From assembly GCA_029339195.1 (NCBI GenBank), contig JAPTJF010000287.1:1-64000 (forward strand): a stretch of DNA of 64,000 bases. The letters are read 5' to 3'. A program made the translations under genes and the position numbers. The notes beneath the pieces are model-generated. The model was not told the DNA's origin. It saw nothing but the letters and a program-made list of their open reading frames with translations, and ran no database searches. This document shows, piece after piece, positions 12,365 to 23,567 of the stretch. Each line of letters starts with the position of its first letter. The first letter of the stretch is position 1. The DNA comes from Micractinium sp. NFX-FRZ (taxonomy: Eukaryota > Chlorophyta > Trebouxiophyceae > Chlorellales > Chlorellaceae).

Positions 12365-15300
12365 TCAGGCAGCGCGCGCCGCCGCCGCTGCCGCCGGCTG
12401 ACTGCTCTGCGGCTGCTCCTTCTGCACCTCTCCTACCATCGCCAACTTGCCGCCGCCCCCCTGATTGGCACTCCACCCAGCCCAGATCTGTCGCGCCTTT
12501 AGCAGCAACTTTTCGTAAAAGAACAGGCCGCCTCCCTGGTCCAGCGGCTTGGGCTGCCTGGCTGCCGCTTCGGCGGCGCGGGCTGCCGCCGCTGCTGCCC
12601 GCTCTGCCTCCTCTGCTGCCTCCTCCGCCTCGTCCTCCGCAATGAACGCCTCCTCCATGCTCAGGGCCTGAAACAAGGGGAGAGACAGACAGGCACTTGT
12701 CAGGGAGAGAGGGTGGGTGAGAGGCCCATGCATGGCTGTAGACAACCGCAGGGCCTGCATGGCGTCCATCCAAGCCATCTTCCCGTCCGTTTCGCGCCCC
12801 TCACCGGCCCATCCGGATCAAGGAGTCAAGGAGCACACTAGCCCCCTCCCCTGCTCCCTTCCCGTCGAGCACTGCAGCAACCCGTCTTCTTGGTCTGCAC
12901 ACTCACCGGGATGAAGGGGTCAGGCAGCACGCCCGCTCCCTCCCTTCTCCCCTCCCTCTGCCGCGGCAGCATCCCGCCTCTTTGCTCTGCCCACTCACCC
13001 GGATGAAGGGGTCGCGCAGCACGCCCAGCACGCCCCCGCGCTCATACAGCCCGGGCCCTCCCTCCACGAAGATGCGCTGCTCGCCCCCCGCTGCACACGG
13101 CACATCAACTGCCAGCAGCTTGATCTGCAGGTTGCCTGCTGGGGAGCAACACAACAAGGGGAAGAGAGGGAGGACTGCGATGTTGGGGTCAATTGGAGGA
13201 GGTCAAGACAAATGAAAGTCGTGCATTCACAGCAAGCAGCTTGATCTGCAAGTTGCCTGCCGTTGGAGAACTGGGACGAAGAACGAGGCAATGTCGCTCT
13301 CAGGCTCGCTGGGAACCGGAAAAGAAAGAGGGTGGGGCAGGATGGTGGGGTGCGTTGAGAGGCACTGTGAGTGGGGTGCGCCAGGCAACAAGGAGGTAGC
13401 TGCACAGTCCCGGCGCTGCTGAGCACTCGCTCTGCCCTGCACAGGACAGCGGCCAAGCACCAGCCCTTGCTGGCAGTGTCTACGGGCTGGGACTGCCCCC
13501 GCTCACCGTGCCGCTTCTTAGCCTCCAGCGACACCAGGCCCCGGCGCTCAGCGCCCTTCAGAGGGACTGCGGCAGCAACGGTGGGGACGTAGCATGTGGT
13601 ACAGGGGTTGACGGGCCGCTCAGCCAAGGCGTGTGGTGGCCAGTGCAGGCAGGCGGGCACATGCACTTTACGTGCCTTCACAGCCCCACACCCTCTTCTT
13701 GCGTCTTGGTGCTCTTCTGCTTGCCCCGCTCCTCAACCCGCCCAGCCAGCGCTGCGCACCAGTCCCCCTGTGCCCGGAGCGGATCTGCCCCGGCCCCCGC
13801 CCCCCGATCTCCCCCCTTCCCCGGCCTACAGATCATCTGGAGGCGCTTGCTCTGCAGCTTGGGGCGCAGCCCACGGAAGTGCATGCTGCCGCCCGTCAGC
13901 ACGCTGGCCTGCAGGGGGGAGCCCACCAGGGGGGCCCCCATCACCTGCAGGGAAGCACAGGCGGGCGAGGCCGGGAGGAGCGGGTGGGTGGGCATGTCAG
14001 GCCACGTGCCAAGCATGGCATAAGGTCTGCACCATGCAGCGCTGCCCCCCGGCTGCCCCCTGGGGGTTGATACAGCTGGCAACAGCTGGGCATAGCATCC
14101 ACTGTTTGCTAACGCCGCATGCCCACCACGACCCGAGCCAAAGCTATTCCCCGTGCGCTAACACGGCGCCCCACCAGGCAACGAGAGCAGCACTTGCCTC
14201 CAGCAGCCCCGGGTGTGTGTTCAGGCGGTACATGGCCAGGCGGTACGCCGCCGCCGGGTCAATTGTGTACCGCCGCCGCAGGTACAGGTATCCCGCCCCC
14301 ACGCCCGAGGCGGACAGCACCAGCAGGCTGGGGGCGGCGGCAGAGAGATCCAGGCCCAGCAGCTGCAGGGACAAGGCAGGGACGGGTAGTGGGCGGCATG
14401 GGATTAGGATACGACAGGAGGGAAAACTGGGCATGGCGGTGGCGCAACAAACACAGATCCAGGCTCAGCACCTGCAGGATGGGTGGAGAAGCAGGGTGGG
14501 CAGGGTGGGGTGGGCTAGAGTGCAGTGGGGATATGACTAGCACAGCGGGCCGAGAAGCGGCACAGTGCTGAGCCTGCGGGGGTTTGGCGGGGAATCCTGT
14601 AGCTACCCGCAGCTGGCATTGGAAGCACCAGCAGCAGCACAGCCGGTGCCGCCAGCACTTGGTTTCATGCCACCAGCGGCAGCCCCCGCACCTCGCTTGC
14701 ACGGAGCATGGCGCGCCAGGTGGCGTAGCACCCCCCGGCGGCCGCTGCTGCAATGATGGCATTGCTGTGGTTGTGCCAGAACGCCGTCAGCTGCAAGCTG
14801 AGCACGCGGTTGACGGCGCCCGGGGTCTGCAGGGCGGGAGGATTCCACAGCGGTGGCGCACTTTGATGGCAAGGGGGCAGGGGCGGGGCCGCAGAGCACA
14901 GCATGCAGTCAATGTTGGGTCAAGTCGGCACCTGCCGCAGAGCGCACAGCAGGCAAGCAGGCAGAGAAGCAGGGGTAGAGCAGAACTGGCACGGGATGCG
15001 CATCCGGCTCAAGACATGGCCATCCTGGCCGCACCTGCGCCGCATTCACCAGCCGCTGCGCAGAGGTGGGCAGCGCTCGGTAGAGCGCGTCAGGCGCCTT
15101 GGCCACAGCGTCTCCTGCCTCCTTGACCGCATGCGCAGACGTGCTGGCTGCTGTGCGGATGCGCTCCACCGTGTCCTGCAGCTTCTCGCGTGTGCTGCTG
15201 CTGTAGGGCCGGGCTGTCGGGCGCACCGCCGCAGCTGCGGTGGCGGCCCGGCCGCTGCAGGTCACGGCCCCGACCCCCGCTGCCGCTGCCACCGCTGCTG

Positions 15301-15391
15301 CAGGGCTGCGCAGCAGCGCGCCTCCGCCCGCCGTGGCTGCTGCAGCGCACTGGGAGGTCCACAGCTGCGCCGCTGCACGGCGCAGCGCCAT
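12365..15391 (-). CDS. Coa1/Tim21-like mitochondrial inner-membrane protein
   Basis: Exons in coding order: 15391-15035, 14826-14692, 14362-14198, 13944-13830, 13566-13507, 13135-12999, 12667-12365; phases close to 423 aa. The N-terminus (MALRRAAAQLW..., ARPYSSST) looks like a mitochondrial presequence. Two hydrophobic stretches follow (NAIIAAAAAGGCYATW; LLVLSASGVGAGYLYLRRRY). Then comes a domain resembling the Coa1/Tim21 fold: a loop VMGAPLVGSPL, then FPLKGAERRGLVSLEAKKRH, then GNLQIKLLAVDVP and a strand ending in RIFVEGG. In that family the domain faces the intermembrane space and acts in cytochrome oxidase assembly or TIM23 import. The C-terminus is Glu/Ala-rich and probably coiled. Exon 3 uses a GC donor (GAG|GCAAGT). 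Two exon borders have decayed copies in neighbouring introns. The family call is moderate; the exon chain is strong. Confidence 0.62.
12800..13030 (-). repeat. Three ~96-100 bp tandem copies of an exon/intron border (Coa1-like gene)
   Basis: On the + strand, the stretch 'actcacccggatgaagggg' at the true exon end (exon 13135-12999) is followed downstream in the intron by a near copy around 12899-12920 and a more decayed one around 12803-12830. The intervening pyrimidine-rich intron sequence also repeats. The unit therefore carries exon end, donor and intron start together. Confidence 0.8.
13225..13262 (-). repeat. Decayed copy of exon 6 acceptor border (Coa1-like gene)
   Basis: 'agcagcttgatctgca' plus 'gttgcctgc' at the true acceptor border (13117-13140) recurs 114 bases away in the preceding intron with one mismatch. 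On the minus strand both have CAG or equivalent followed by GCAAC and read NLQIKLLAV. Confidence 0.82.
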
Positions 15392-15635
15392 AGGGGCGGG
15401 AACCCTGCTGGCTGGCAGTGGGTCTCGACCGCCAGCAGCCCAGGCGTCAACCCAGGCTTGATCCTAGCAGCAGCCGATCCTTCGATCATGCAGAGGCAGC
15501 GATCAGCCCCCAGATGGCCTGTATTGAGGCCTGCCTGCTGCGCTCTGCCAGGTCGACATTGGACGCGCTGTTTGCCAGCCGCGCTGATTTGCCAGCAGTT
15601 GTCGCGCCACTGCCGCGGCAGCAGCAGGTGCCGCA
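15392..15635. promoter_or_regulatory. Shared upstream region of Coa1-like (-) and golgin (+) genes
   Basis: Only 244 bases separate the two divergent start codons, so both promoters and 5' UTRs must lie here. No specific element is recognised. Confidence 0.5.
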
Positions 15636-18600
15636 ATGTGGGGCTCCCTCGCGCAGCGCGCGGCCGGAGTGGCAGCAGCTGCAAAGACTGTTGCCAATAA
15701 GGTGGCCGCCGAGGCGCTGGACACCGTGCAGGAGATACGTCAAGTGCACTCGGTGAGCGAGTTGGCCTGCAGTTCAAGCAGCCTTGTCCCTTCAAGCAAC
15801 AGCGCGATCGAGCAGCCTGGGCTAGCTTTGCAGTGATCGTGGGGGTGGTGAGTGGCCCAGGGAGACGGGGGCCAGGGGCGAAGGGGCTTCACAAGCGGAC
15901 GGCGGCGGCGACGCAGTGCAGGCGGTGCGGCAGGTGGCCGGTGCAGGTGTGCTGCCGCACGCAGCATCATTCCCGTGGCATGCAACCCTTGAACGCACTA
16001 TGCACGACTCCACTGCGGTGCAGGATGAGTGGGCGCGCCGGCGTGAGCGGGAGGCGGCAGAAGGAGGGCAAGATGCAGCAGCACCCACCGGCTATGCTGT
16101 GCACACAGCGGGGCCGTTTGACAGCCCCCAGGGAGGTATCGCACCAGCAGTTGGCGCCTTCCAGCCGCAGCCCTGGCAACCACCAGTGCCGCAGCTGGAG
16201 GTTAGCAATGGATTGGCGGCAGGCGCGAGCAGCGGCAGCCTGCCAGTGTCAGATTTGCTGCCGCCACCACCGCCGCCGCCCCCAATGTTTGCACCGCCGC
16301 AGCCGGTGGTGCCAGCAGCGACTGCAGTGCTGCACACGCCGTTCGTCCCAGGGCGGCCGCTGCAGCCATTAACTGCGCAGCACCTGCCGGCGCAGCCGCC
16401 AGCCTTCCTGCCAGCAGTGCCACCAATGGTGCCCGCAGCCCCTGCCGCCCCACCGGCACCTCAAGCGGCGCCGCCCGCAGCCCCGGCAGCAGCAGCAGCA
16501 GCACCTGCCCCAGCACCCGCTGCAGCACCAGCAGCAGCACCCGCCCCAGCACCCGCTGCAGCACCAGCAGCATCACCCGCCCCAGCACCCGCTGCAGCAC
16601 CAGCAGCAGCACCGGCCAGTGATGTGTCATCCCGCCTGGCAGCGCTCAAAGCAAAGCTGCAGGCAGACAAGGCGCGGCTGGCGTCCTCTAATCTGAGCCG
16701 TACCGCCAGTACCGCCGGCAGCTCCCTTGTGAGCTCTCCCAGGCGGCTCACTTCGGCCTCTGGAGCCAGCTTGAACCAGCTGGGTGACGCAGGCGCTGCA
16801 TCAGCACCCGCTGCCGTGCCGCCGCTGCCACCGCCGCCAGCGGCAGACGCAGAGGTTCCAGTGCCCTATGTGGCGGCAGCAGCGGCGGCAGACGCAGGAG
16901 CAACGGCCTCCGCGGCGTCGCACTCACACGCGTTGCCCTCTCCGGTGGTGGAGGCGCCGGCGGCGGTGAGGGAGGATGCCCTGGCAGAAGTTGCTGCTGA
17001 GCAGGAGGCGCAGCTTGCTGACTTGGTGGAGCACGAGCAGCAGGCAGCGACAGCAGTGCAGTCCCCGGGAGCAGGCGGGGCTGAGGAGCAGGAGCAGGAG
17101 GCGGCATTGTTCCACGCTTATGCACCCGCCCACGCCGACCACCAGCCGGAGCACCAGCACCCCACCTGGCTGCCCACGCCCATCCCTTTCCAGCCGGTGG
17201 TGCAGGAGCAGCAGGGGCAGCAGCAGCAGCACCAGGAGTACGAGCAGCAGGAGCAGCAGGAATGCGAGCAGCAAGAACAGCAGACGTGGCAGCAGGCGGC
17301 AGCAGCACCGCCGCTGGCCGGCACAGCAGCCTCGGCAGCCTCAGCCAGCAGCACTCCTCGCTCAGGATACAGCAGCGCACAGCAGGCAGGTGCAGCGGCG
17401 TTCTCGGCAGCGCATGCGTCGGCGGCAGAAGATGTGGCTGCAGATGCTTCCGCTGCTGCGGCCGGAGAGGCGGATGCCGCGGCCACGCTGGCTGCAGCTA
17501 ACACAGAGGTCGCAGAGCTGCAGCGTGAGCACGCTCATGCGGCTGCAGCGGCGCAGCAGCAGCTAGAGGCACTGCAGCAGGAGCTGGAAGGGGAGCGCCA
17601 GGTGGCAGCCTCTCTCCTGCAGCAGCTGGAGGATGCGCGGGCGGCGGCGGCCGCCGCCAGTGGCGGCCTGGCAGAGGCACAGCGGCACACAGAGGAGCTA
17701 TCGGCGGTGTGCCAGGCAGACAAGGCGACGCTCGAGGAGCTGGCCCAGCAGCTGGCGGCTGCCAGGCTGGCGGCAGCTCAGCTGGCGGAGGAGCAGGCGG
17801 CGCACGACCGCACGTGGCAGCAGCTGCGGGCGCTGTCCGAGCAGCAGCACGACACCGCAGACCGCTCCGATCGGCTGCATGCCATGCTGGCAGAGCTGCA
17901 GGAGCAGCTGGCAGAGGAGTCGTCCGCCCGGCATGCTGCAGCCGCTGAGCTGGCAGCGGAGCAGCAGCGTGCCGCCGAAGCGGATCACCAGGCAGCAGCC
18001 ATTCAGCGGCAGGTGGAGGAAGAGAGCCAGGCTGCGCTAGCCGCACGTGACGCCTTCTGGCAGCAGCAGCTGGCGGAGCAGCAGGCGGCGCTGGCTGCGG
18101 CGCAGGCAGAGAGCCAGCACCTTGCAGCAGAGCGGCAGCGCATGATGGCAAGCCTGCAGTCGACGGATGCAGCCGCATCTGAGGCTGTGCGGTTGGAGGG
18201 CGAGGCGCGGGCGGCCAGGCAGGAGCTTGCTGCGGAGCGTGCGCGCACAAGCCAGCTGCAGGTGCGTGTTTGAGTTTGTGTGTAGGGGGCAGCCAAGGGG
18301 GCGGGCAGAGCAAGCCGACGGGCATGAGCAAGAAGCAGTGCAGTGCAGTGGGGGAGGCGGTGAGGTTGGCAAAGCTGCCTGACGGCTTGCTGCCTTGCCT
18401 CCTTACCTGCCTGTCTACCGCTGCTGCTGCTGCTGCTCTGCAGAGCGACGTCGTGCAGTTGCAGGCAGCACTGGAGCAGGCGCAGGCAGCCGCCCTGTCG
18501 GCAGCATCCGCCCAGAGCGGCGCCGCCGGCGACACAGAGCAGCAGCTGGCGGCGGCTCGCGGCGAGTGCATGAGGCTCCAAATGGAGGTGGATGCTTTGC

Positions 18601-21171
18601 AGCAGCAGCAGCAGCAGGCCGCGGCTGCCGCCAGTGGCAGCGATGCCGCCGTGACGGAGCTGCAGAACAGGTGTGGGGAGGGGCGGGGGCAGTGCTGGGG
18701 TAGCGGGGTAGCAGGGGGACGATGCTGCAGTGGTGCAGTACCACCTGCTGACACTAGCAGTCAGCCCTTTGCCACACGAGGTGCCTGTCTGTTGTGTGGC
18801 ATCAAGGTTCAGGCTGTCAGAGCTGGAGGCTGCGCTGGCTGCCTGGTGCCTTTGCCTCGCCTGCCTGCTTACCGTCCAGGAAGCGCGGCATACACTGTTG
18901 TTGTTGCAATCGCACGTTTCCTTGCTCAACAAAATCCCCCGCCGTGTCCCCTCCTCACCCCGGTTGCAGGCTGTCGGATTTGGAGGCGGCGCTGGCGGCC
19001 GCTGACGCCGACCGTGCTTCGCAGCGGCAGCAACTGGCGCGGCTGAAGCAGCAGATGTTGAACGAGCAGGACGATGAGGAGGACAAAATCAGGTGGGGAG
19101 AGTGGCAGGGGTTGGGATGTGGCAGCAGGGGGTGGGGGCAGGCTGAAAGGCAGGTGGAGGAGGGTGCACGCTGTGGCAAGGGCTGCCTATCTGGCAGTTG
19201 CTCTTTGGCGCTCCCACCCTCGGGTGCTTGCCGTTGGGTGCCACCTGCCCTCTCGGCGCCCGCCCGCCAGCTTTCCCATCGCTTTATCACGACTTTTCCG
19301 TCCCCTGTCGTTCCCTGGCCCCACAGGTGGCGTGTGGAGGCAGAGGTGAAGATGGAGCTTGAGAAGCTGCGTGCCAACGGGGGGCTGGCAGACGCGGCCG
19401 CCCTAGGTGGCGCCAGCGGGGCACGCATCAGCGAGGAGCTCAGCGCAGCGCGGGCACGCTGTGACGCGCTGGAGGGGGATGTTGCCAAGTGGGAGGCGGC
19501 GCTGGCGGCGCGGGATTCCGAGCTGCAAAACCTGCAGCGCGCGCTGGGTGAGTGCCTGGGGTTTGGGCGGCGGTTCGGTGAGTGCAGAGTACAGATGGGA
19601 TAGGTAGGAATTGGGCCCAAACTTGTGGGGGTGACTTGCATGTGCAGCGTGCGCTGTGAGAGCGCCGCAGGAGGTTGGCGTGCGGGCGTGCCCGAAGGCA
19701 GGCAAACTGGCCGCCGCCGGGCGGCTGCCCTTGATCCCCATCCGACTCTCGCCCTTTACCCCCGCCACCCAACAACCCGCACGTTCCTGCCCACCCTCAC
19801 CGCCTCCCGCTGCAGGCGAGCTGTCCTACGAGAGCGACGCCGCCGAGCGGCTGCGCTCCGAGCTGCGGGCCATGCAGGCGGAGGCGCACTCCTTGAGGAA
19901 CGAGCTGGATGCCGCCAAGCTGCAGCACATGCGGCTGCAGGAGGCAGCTGGCGCGGCCGAGGCGTCGGCGGCGGAGGCGGCGGCGCAGCTCGAGGCGCAG
20001 CGCCAGGGGGAGGGCGTGCTGCAGGTGAATGGGGGGGGGGCCAACGGGGGGCAGGCGGGCGGTGGCTGGCCAAGCCGGTGGTGCTGCTGTGGTGGCGCTC
20101 CAAGGCCGGCATGCATGTCATGCTCTTGCACGCGCCTTAGCTGCCCCCCTGCATGTCATGCTCTTGCACGCGCCTTAGCTGCCCCCCTGCATGTCNNNNN
20201 NNNNNNNNNNNNNNATGTCATGCTCTTGCACGCGCCTTAGCTGCCCCCCTGCATGTCATGCTCTTGCACGCGCCTTAGCTGCCCCCCTGCATGTCATGCT
20301 CTTGCACGCGCCTTAGCTGCCCCCCTGCACCCACTCTTCCTCACTGCCCCCTGTCCCCTGGCCCTCTCCTGTGCTCAGGCCGAAGCGCTGTCGTTGCGCC
20401 GCGCGCTGGCGGAGGCCCAGCGCAAGCTGCACGCGCTGTCCACCGACACGGGTTCCATGATTGACCGGAGGATCGTGGTCAAGATGCTCATCACCTACTT
20501 TGAAAAGGACTACAGCGGTGAGGAGGGGCATGAGTTGACTTGCTTTCGTTGCTTGGTTTTGTACTTGAATTGCGTGGGTTGCTTGGCTTCTTGGGTGGGT
20601 GGGTGGGTGAATCGGTGGGTAGGCTAGTCGCTGCAGAGACAGACAAGTCCAACCTTGCCCCAGAGTCTGCCACACTCTGCCTACCCCAGCCGCCAAGCTC
20701 CGTACACCCGCCACACCCTCACGCCACTTTCCACCCGCCACCCTCCTTGCCACCCCTGCAGGCGAGGTGCTGGACCTGATGGGCAGCATGCTGGGCTTCA
20801 CCCCCGAGGACAAGGCCAAGATTGGGGAGAGCCGGCGGCGGCAGGGCTGGCGAGACATCTCCCTCGCCTCCGACGTCACCCTGCAGGGCGGCGCCTCCGG
20901 CGCCGGCACCAAGCAGTCCCTGACAGACAGCTGGGTCGACTTCTTGCAGCAGCAGATCGAGGCAGATGCAGCGGCGGGCGGCGCCGGCAGCAGCAGCAGC
21001 AGCGGGGGCGGCAGCCTGGCAGTCAACGGCGGCGGCAGCAGGGCGGCAGCGCCGCAGACGGCAAGCTTTTTTCCGGCAGCAGCACCGCAGATGGCAAGCT
21101 TTCTTCCGGCAGCAGCGCCGCCGACGGCAAGCTTTCTTCCGGCGGCGGCAGCAGGGCCGCCGGTGGTGTGA
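15636..21171 (+). CDS. GRAB-domain golgin (GMAP-210 / plant GC3-GC4 type)
   Basis: Golgi tethering protein. Exons: 15636-15752, 16024-18261, 18441-18670, 18970-19092, 19327-19547, 19816-20024, 20379-20517, 20762-21171; phases close to 1228 aa. It starts MWGSLAQRAA, like plant golgin candidates. A Pro/Ala-rich low-complexity region spans about 40-300 and a Gln/Glu-rich part lies near 430-490. Long Ala/Glu/Gln coiled coil runs from about 530 to 1070. The conserved C-terminal GRAB (GRIP-related Arf-binding) region begins near 1074 with IDRRIVVKMLITYFEKDYS and continues EVLDLMGSMLGFTPEDKAKIG, which in the family binds Arf1-type GTPases at the Golgi. An optional in-phase 33-base exon at 18813-18845 duplicates the start of the next exon. 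The intron between exons 6 and 7 contains a 38-bp tandem repeat and the assembly gap. Confidence 0.88.
18807..18845 (+). repeat. Duplicate exon edge / candidate 33-nt mini-exon in golgin gene
   Basis: Following TTCAG, bases 18813-18845 read LSELEAALAA and end at a GT donor. The true exon at 18970 reads LSDLEAALAA. The copy is 157 bases upstream, 33 bases long and phase-symmetric, so inclusion would insert 11 residues without a frameshift. Confidence 0.65.
20115..20328. repeat. 38-bp tandem repeat with assembly gap
   Basis: Units of 38 bp start at 20115, 20153, 20191 (cut by the gap), 20215, 20253 and 20291. Each begins ATGTCATGCTCTTGCACGCG and ends in a C-rich GCCCCCCTGC. The units appear identical. 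The 19 Ns at 20196-20214 interrupt the array, so the true copy number is unknown. It lies wholly within a golgin intron. Confidence 0.95.
20196..20214. other. Assembly gap (19 N)
   Basis: Run of N inside the 38-bp array. The distance between flanking unit starts (24 bp) is not a whole unit, so the gap size is a placeholder. Confidence 0.99.
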
Positions 21172-21479
21172 GCGTAGCTTGCGCAGCGCGCACAGCATCC
21201 CTTGGCGTGCCGGCACACCCTCTTCACTTCACTCTCGTGCTTGCTTCCTTTGATTCGATGACACTTGAGAAACCCCCTGAACTGACCAGCACTTGGCACC
21301 CTGTACCATCAGCACCCGCACGGTGCTTGTAATAGGTAGCGTTGAGTCACTGTCTGGGGGTGTAACCCACTGCCTCCTCCTCTCCCTCACACGCCCCTGT
21401 GCATCCGTCAGAAGAGTGCACTACAAGATTGAACATTGTTGAACATAGGGGACAACAGCAGCAGAGGGGGCCGTCCACC
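21172..21479. other. Convergent 3' region of golgin and OS-9 genes
   Basis: About 300 bases without coding potential, holding the 3' UTRs of both genes. Confidence 0.5.
21328..21332 (+). terminator. TGTAA polyadenylation motif of the golgin gene
   Basis: TGTAA 157 bases after the golgin stop, in the convergent gap before the OS-9 3' end. Confidence 0.45.
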
Positions 21480-23567
21480 TCATACATACCGGTCATCTTC
21501 CTCCCCCAGGGATTGAAGGTATTCTGAGTCAGTGAACTCCTCTGCCTCCTCCTCTCCCCCATAGCCGTTGCCGTCTGCCAGGCTGGTCAGCAGTGCATCC
21601 TCATCGTTGTCATCATCAGCTGCTGTCCCTGCCGTCTCCCACTCATCGCCCGTCACACCGTCGCCACCCCCTCCGCCACCCGCTCCGCACGTGCCCGCCT
21701 CCGCACTGCACTGCCCTGCCGCGCCAGGACCGTCGCTGCCGCCGCCGTCGCTGCCGCCACCGCCGCTACTGCCTGCCCCATCCTCTGCCAGCGGGTGGCA
21801 GCGTATGGCCGTGGCCGCCTGCGGCTGCTCCTGGAACGCGGCGTGCTTGCACAGCCGGGGGGTGGAGATCGTGATGATGTACCGGCAGCTGGACGGCTCC
21901 TGGATGGAAGCCAGCCGGGTGCCCGCCCCGTCAGCGCCACATGTGAACCGCACCTCAGCCTGCCGGGGCTCCCCCGTGAGCTCGCACGTGTCCCCGCCGC
22001 TGTACATCTGCGCAACATACCGCATGCCACCAGACACATCAGTGGTGTCCACCTGTGGGGGGGTAAGATTGGCAATGGTAAAAGGTCAGAGAGGCGGTGG
22101 GAGTCGAGGGGGGGACATGTGACGGGTCGTGCAGCGTGCACGGCAGCACATGTGCCGAAGGCAGCGCCGCAACACAAACCCGCCCATCCGTGTCCTGGGG
22201 CTGCACAGCGTCGGCAGATGGTTGCAGTCTAGCGCGCACACCTGTATTGCGTCCTCGTCCTGCGGCTGCTCCAGCTCATCGTACACTCCCAGCAAGTACT
22301 CTGCCTCCACCGTCTCCCCCGACTTGTGGTACTGCCGCACGTGCTTGCCGTAGCACACCTCGTAGCTCCACCAGTCCTCGTACTGATAGTAGCAGTGCTC
22401 GGCTGCGGGAGGGGAAGGAAGGGGACTACATGTGAGTGTATGCTTCGATGCAGCACACTAGGGCCTGGCCAGTGCCTGTGATGAGCATAGCAGTGCTCTG
22501 CTGCGGGCGGGAAAGGTGGCTGGTTACTGGAGCACTGGCGTAAGTAAATCCACTAGTCCTCAGAAGAAATGGCAAGGCCAGCAGCAGCACCCCGTGCAGC
22601 ACAGCCCCAATCAGCAGCCGTAGGTGCAGCAGCAGCAGCAGCAGCAGAGGCAGCGGCGGCACGGCAGCAGCAGCTGCAGCCTGGCACGTGCAGCAGCAGC
22701 GGCAGCACCCGCGACTCACACAGCGCCTCCAGCAGCTCTGTTGGCTTCTTCTGCGCTGCCAGGGAGCCCTGCGACGCCTGCACAGGGCAGGGCAGGGACA
22801 GGGCGGGTGCTCATGGAGGGGCAGCAGCAGGCCGGGAGAGGTTGAGTGGCGAGGAAGGGCAGGAGCAGGCCGAGGGAGACGGTCAGCCAGGAAGGGCAGC
22901 AGGGTGTGCACACCAGCTGGCCGCAGCAGGGCTGGGGCTCCGTGGCAGGCAGGAAGCCCCAGGGCATGCAGGTCGGGCCTGCCGTGCTGCTGGTTTCTGC
23001 TGCAGCAAAGAGCAGCACCGGGCGGAGCGCCATAGGCAAGCTTGATGTTGCAGGCAGCAGGCCGCTCCCACCGTGGTGATGCTAGTGCGGGTGGCGCCGG
23101 CGCCACTGCCGTCCCTGCTGCGGCTGCCTGCATCGGTGCTGCCTTGTGCTGGCGGCAGGAAGCAGCGGTAGCGTGTGCCGTTGGCGCTGCGCATCAGCAG
23201 CGTGCGGTGCGGCCCCGAGGGGGGCTCCTCTGCAGCAGGAGGCAGGCGGGCAGGCAGCACGGGCGGTGAACCGGTGGGCGGTGGTGGCGGTAGTGCTGCA
23301 GCACTGGCACAGGGCTCGCTGTGCGGTGTCGAGCTTTCCACGGTCTCTCCGGCAGCATTCACGGCGCTGTGCAGACAGCAGAGGCAGGCACGAGGCCAGG
23401 CACCCGAGAAAAAGAGGCTGCTCACCTGCAGTGCTCGACGAAAAGCCCAGCACGTAGGGGTTCACTTCATCTCCATCTGTAAATTTTGGAAGCAGCGGCG
23501 CAGCTCCGCAGGCCACGAGGAGGCAGGAGCCAAGCAGGACGACCCGCAGCAGCCTGAGGCCGCCCAT
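21480..23567 (-). CDS. OS9: OS-9-like ER lectin (MRH domain)
   Basis: ER-lumen lectin that recognises trimmed N-glycans on misfolded glycoproteins and delivers them to the Hrd1 ERAD ligase. Exons in coding order: 23567-23426, 23346-23072, 22777-22720, 22402-22242, 22052-21480; 402 aa. A signal peptide (GGLRLLRVVLLGSCLLVACG) opens the protein. The conserved entry LLMRSANGTRYRCFLP lies near residues 97-112. The MRH domain follows with HCYYQYEDWWSYEVCYGK, a glutamine in VRQYH, an arginine in EVRFTC, and glutamate/tyrosine in IQEPSSCRYIITI, matching the mannose-binding Q-R-E-Y set. A Gly/Ala-rich acidic tail ends EEDDRYV. No HDEL-type retention signal is present. Intron 1 needs a GAG acceptor at 23347 to keep phase; the more obvious CACAG 20 bases earlier would frameshift. 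Divergent from HCF244. Confidence 0.85.
22484..22515 (-). repeat. Decayed copy of OS-9 exon 4 acceptor border
   Basis: 'agcagtgctcggctgcggg' at the exon 4 start (22391-22409) recurs 97 bases away in the preceding intron as 'agcagtgctctgctgcggg'. On the minus strand both carry the GCAG acceptor. Confidence 0.75.

Noticed and set aside
13596..14540. 314-codon plus-strand frame
   Set aside because: Runs across introns and antisense exons of the Coa1-like gene. No recognisable motif and composition typical of shadow frames.
17498..18754. 418-codon minus-strand frame
   Set aside because: Antisense of the golgin coiled-coil exon; Ala/Pro-rich composition artefact.
20115..20328. CRISPR-like array (38-bp repeats)
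   Set aside because: Repeats are contiguous with no spacers, eukaryotic and intronic. It is a plain tandem repeat.
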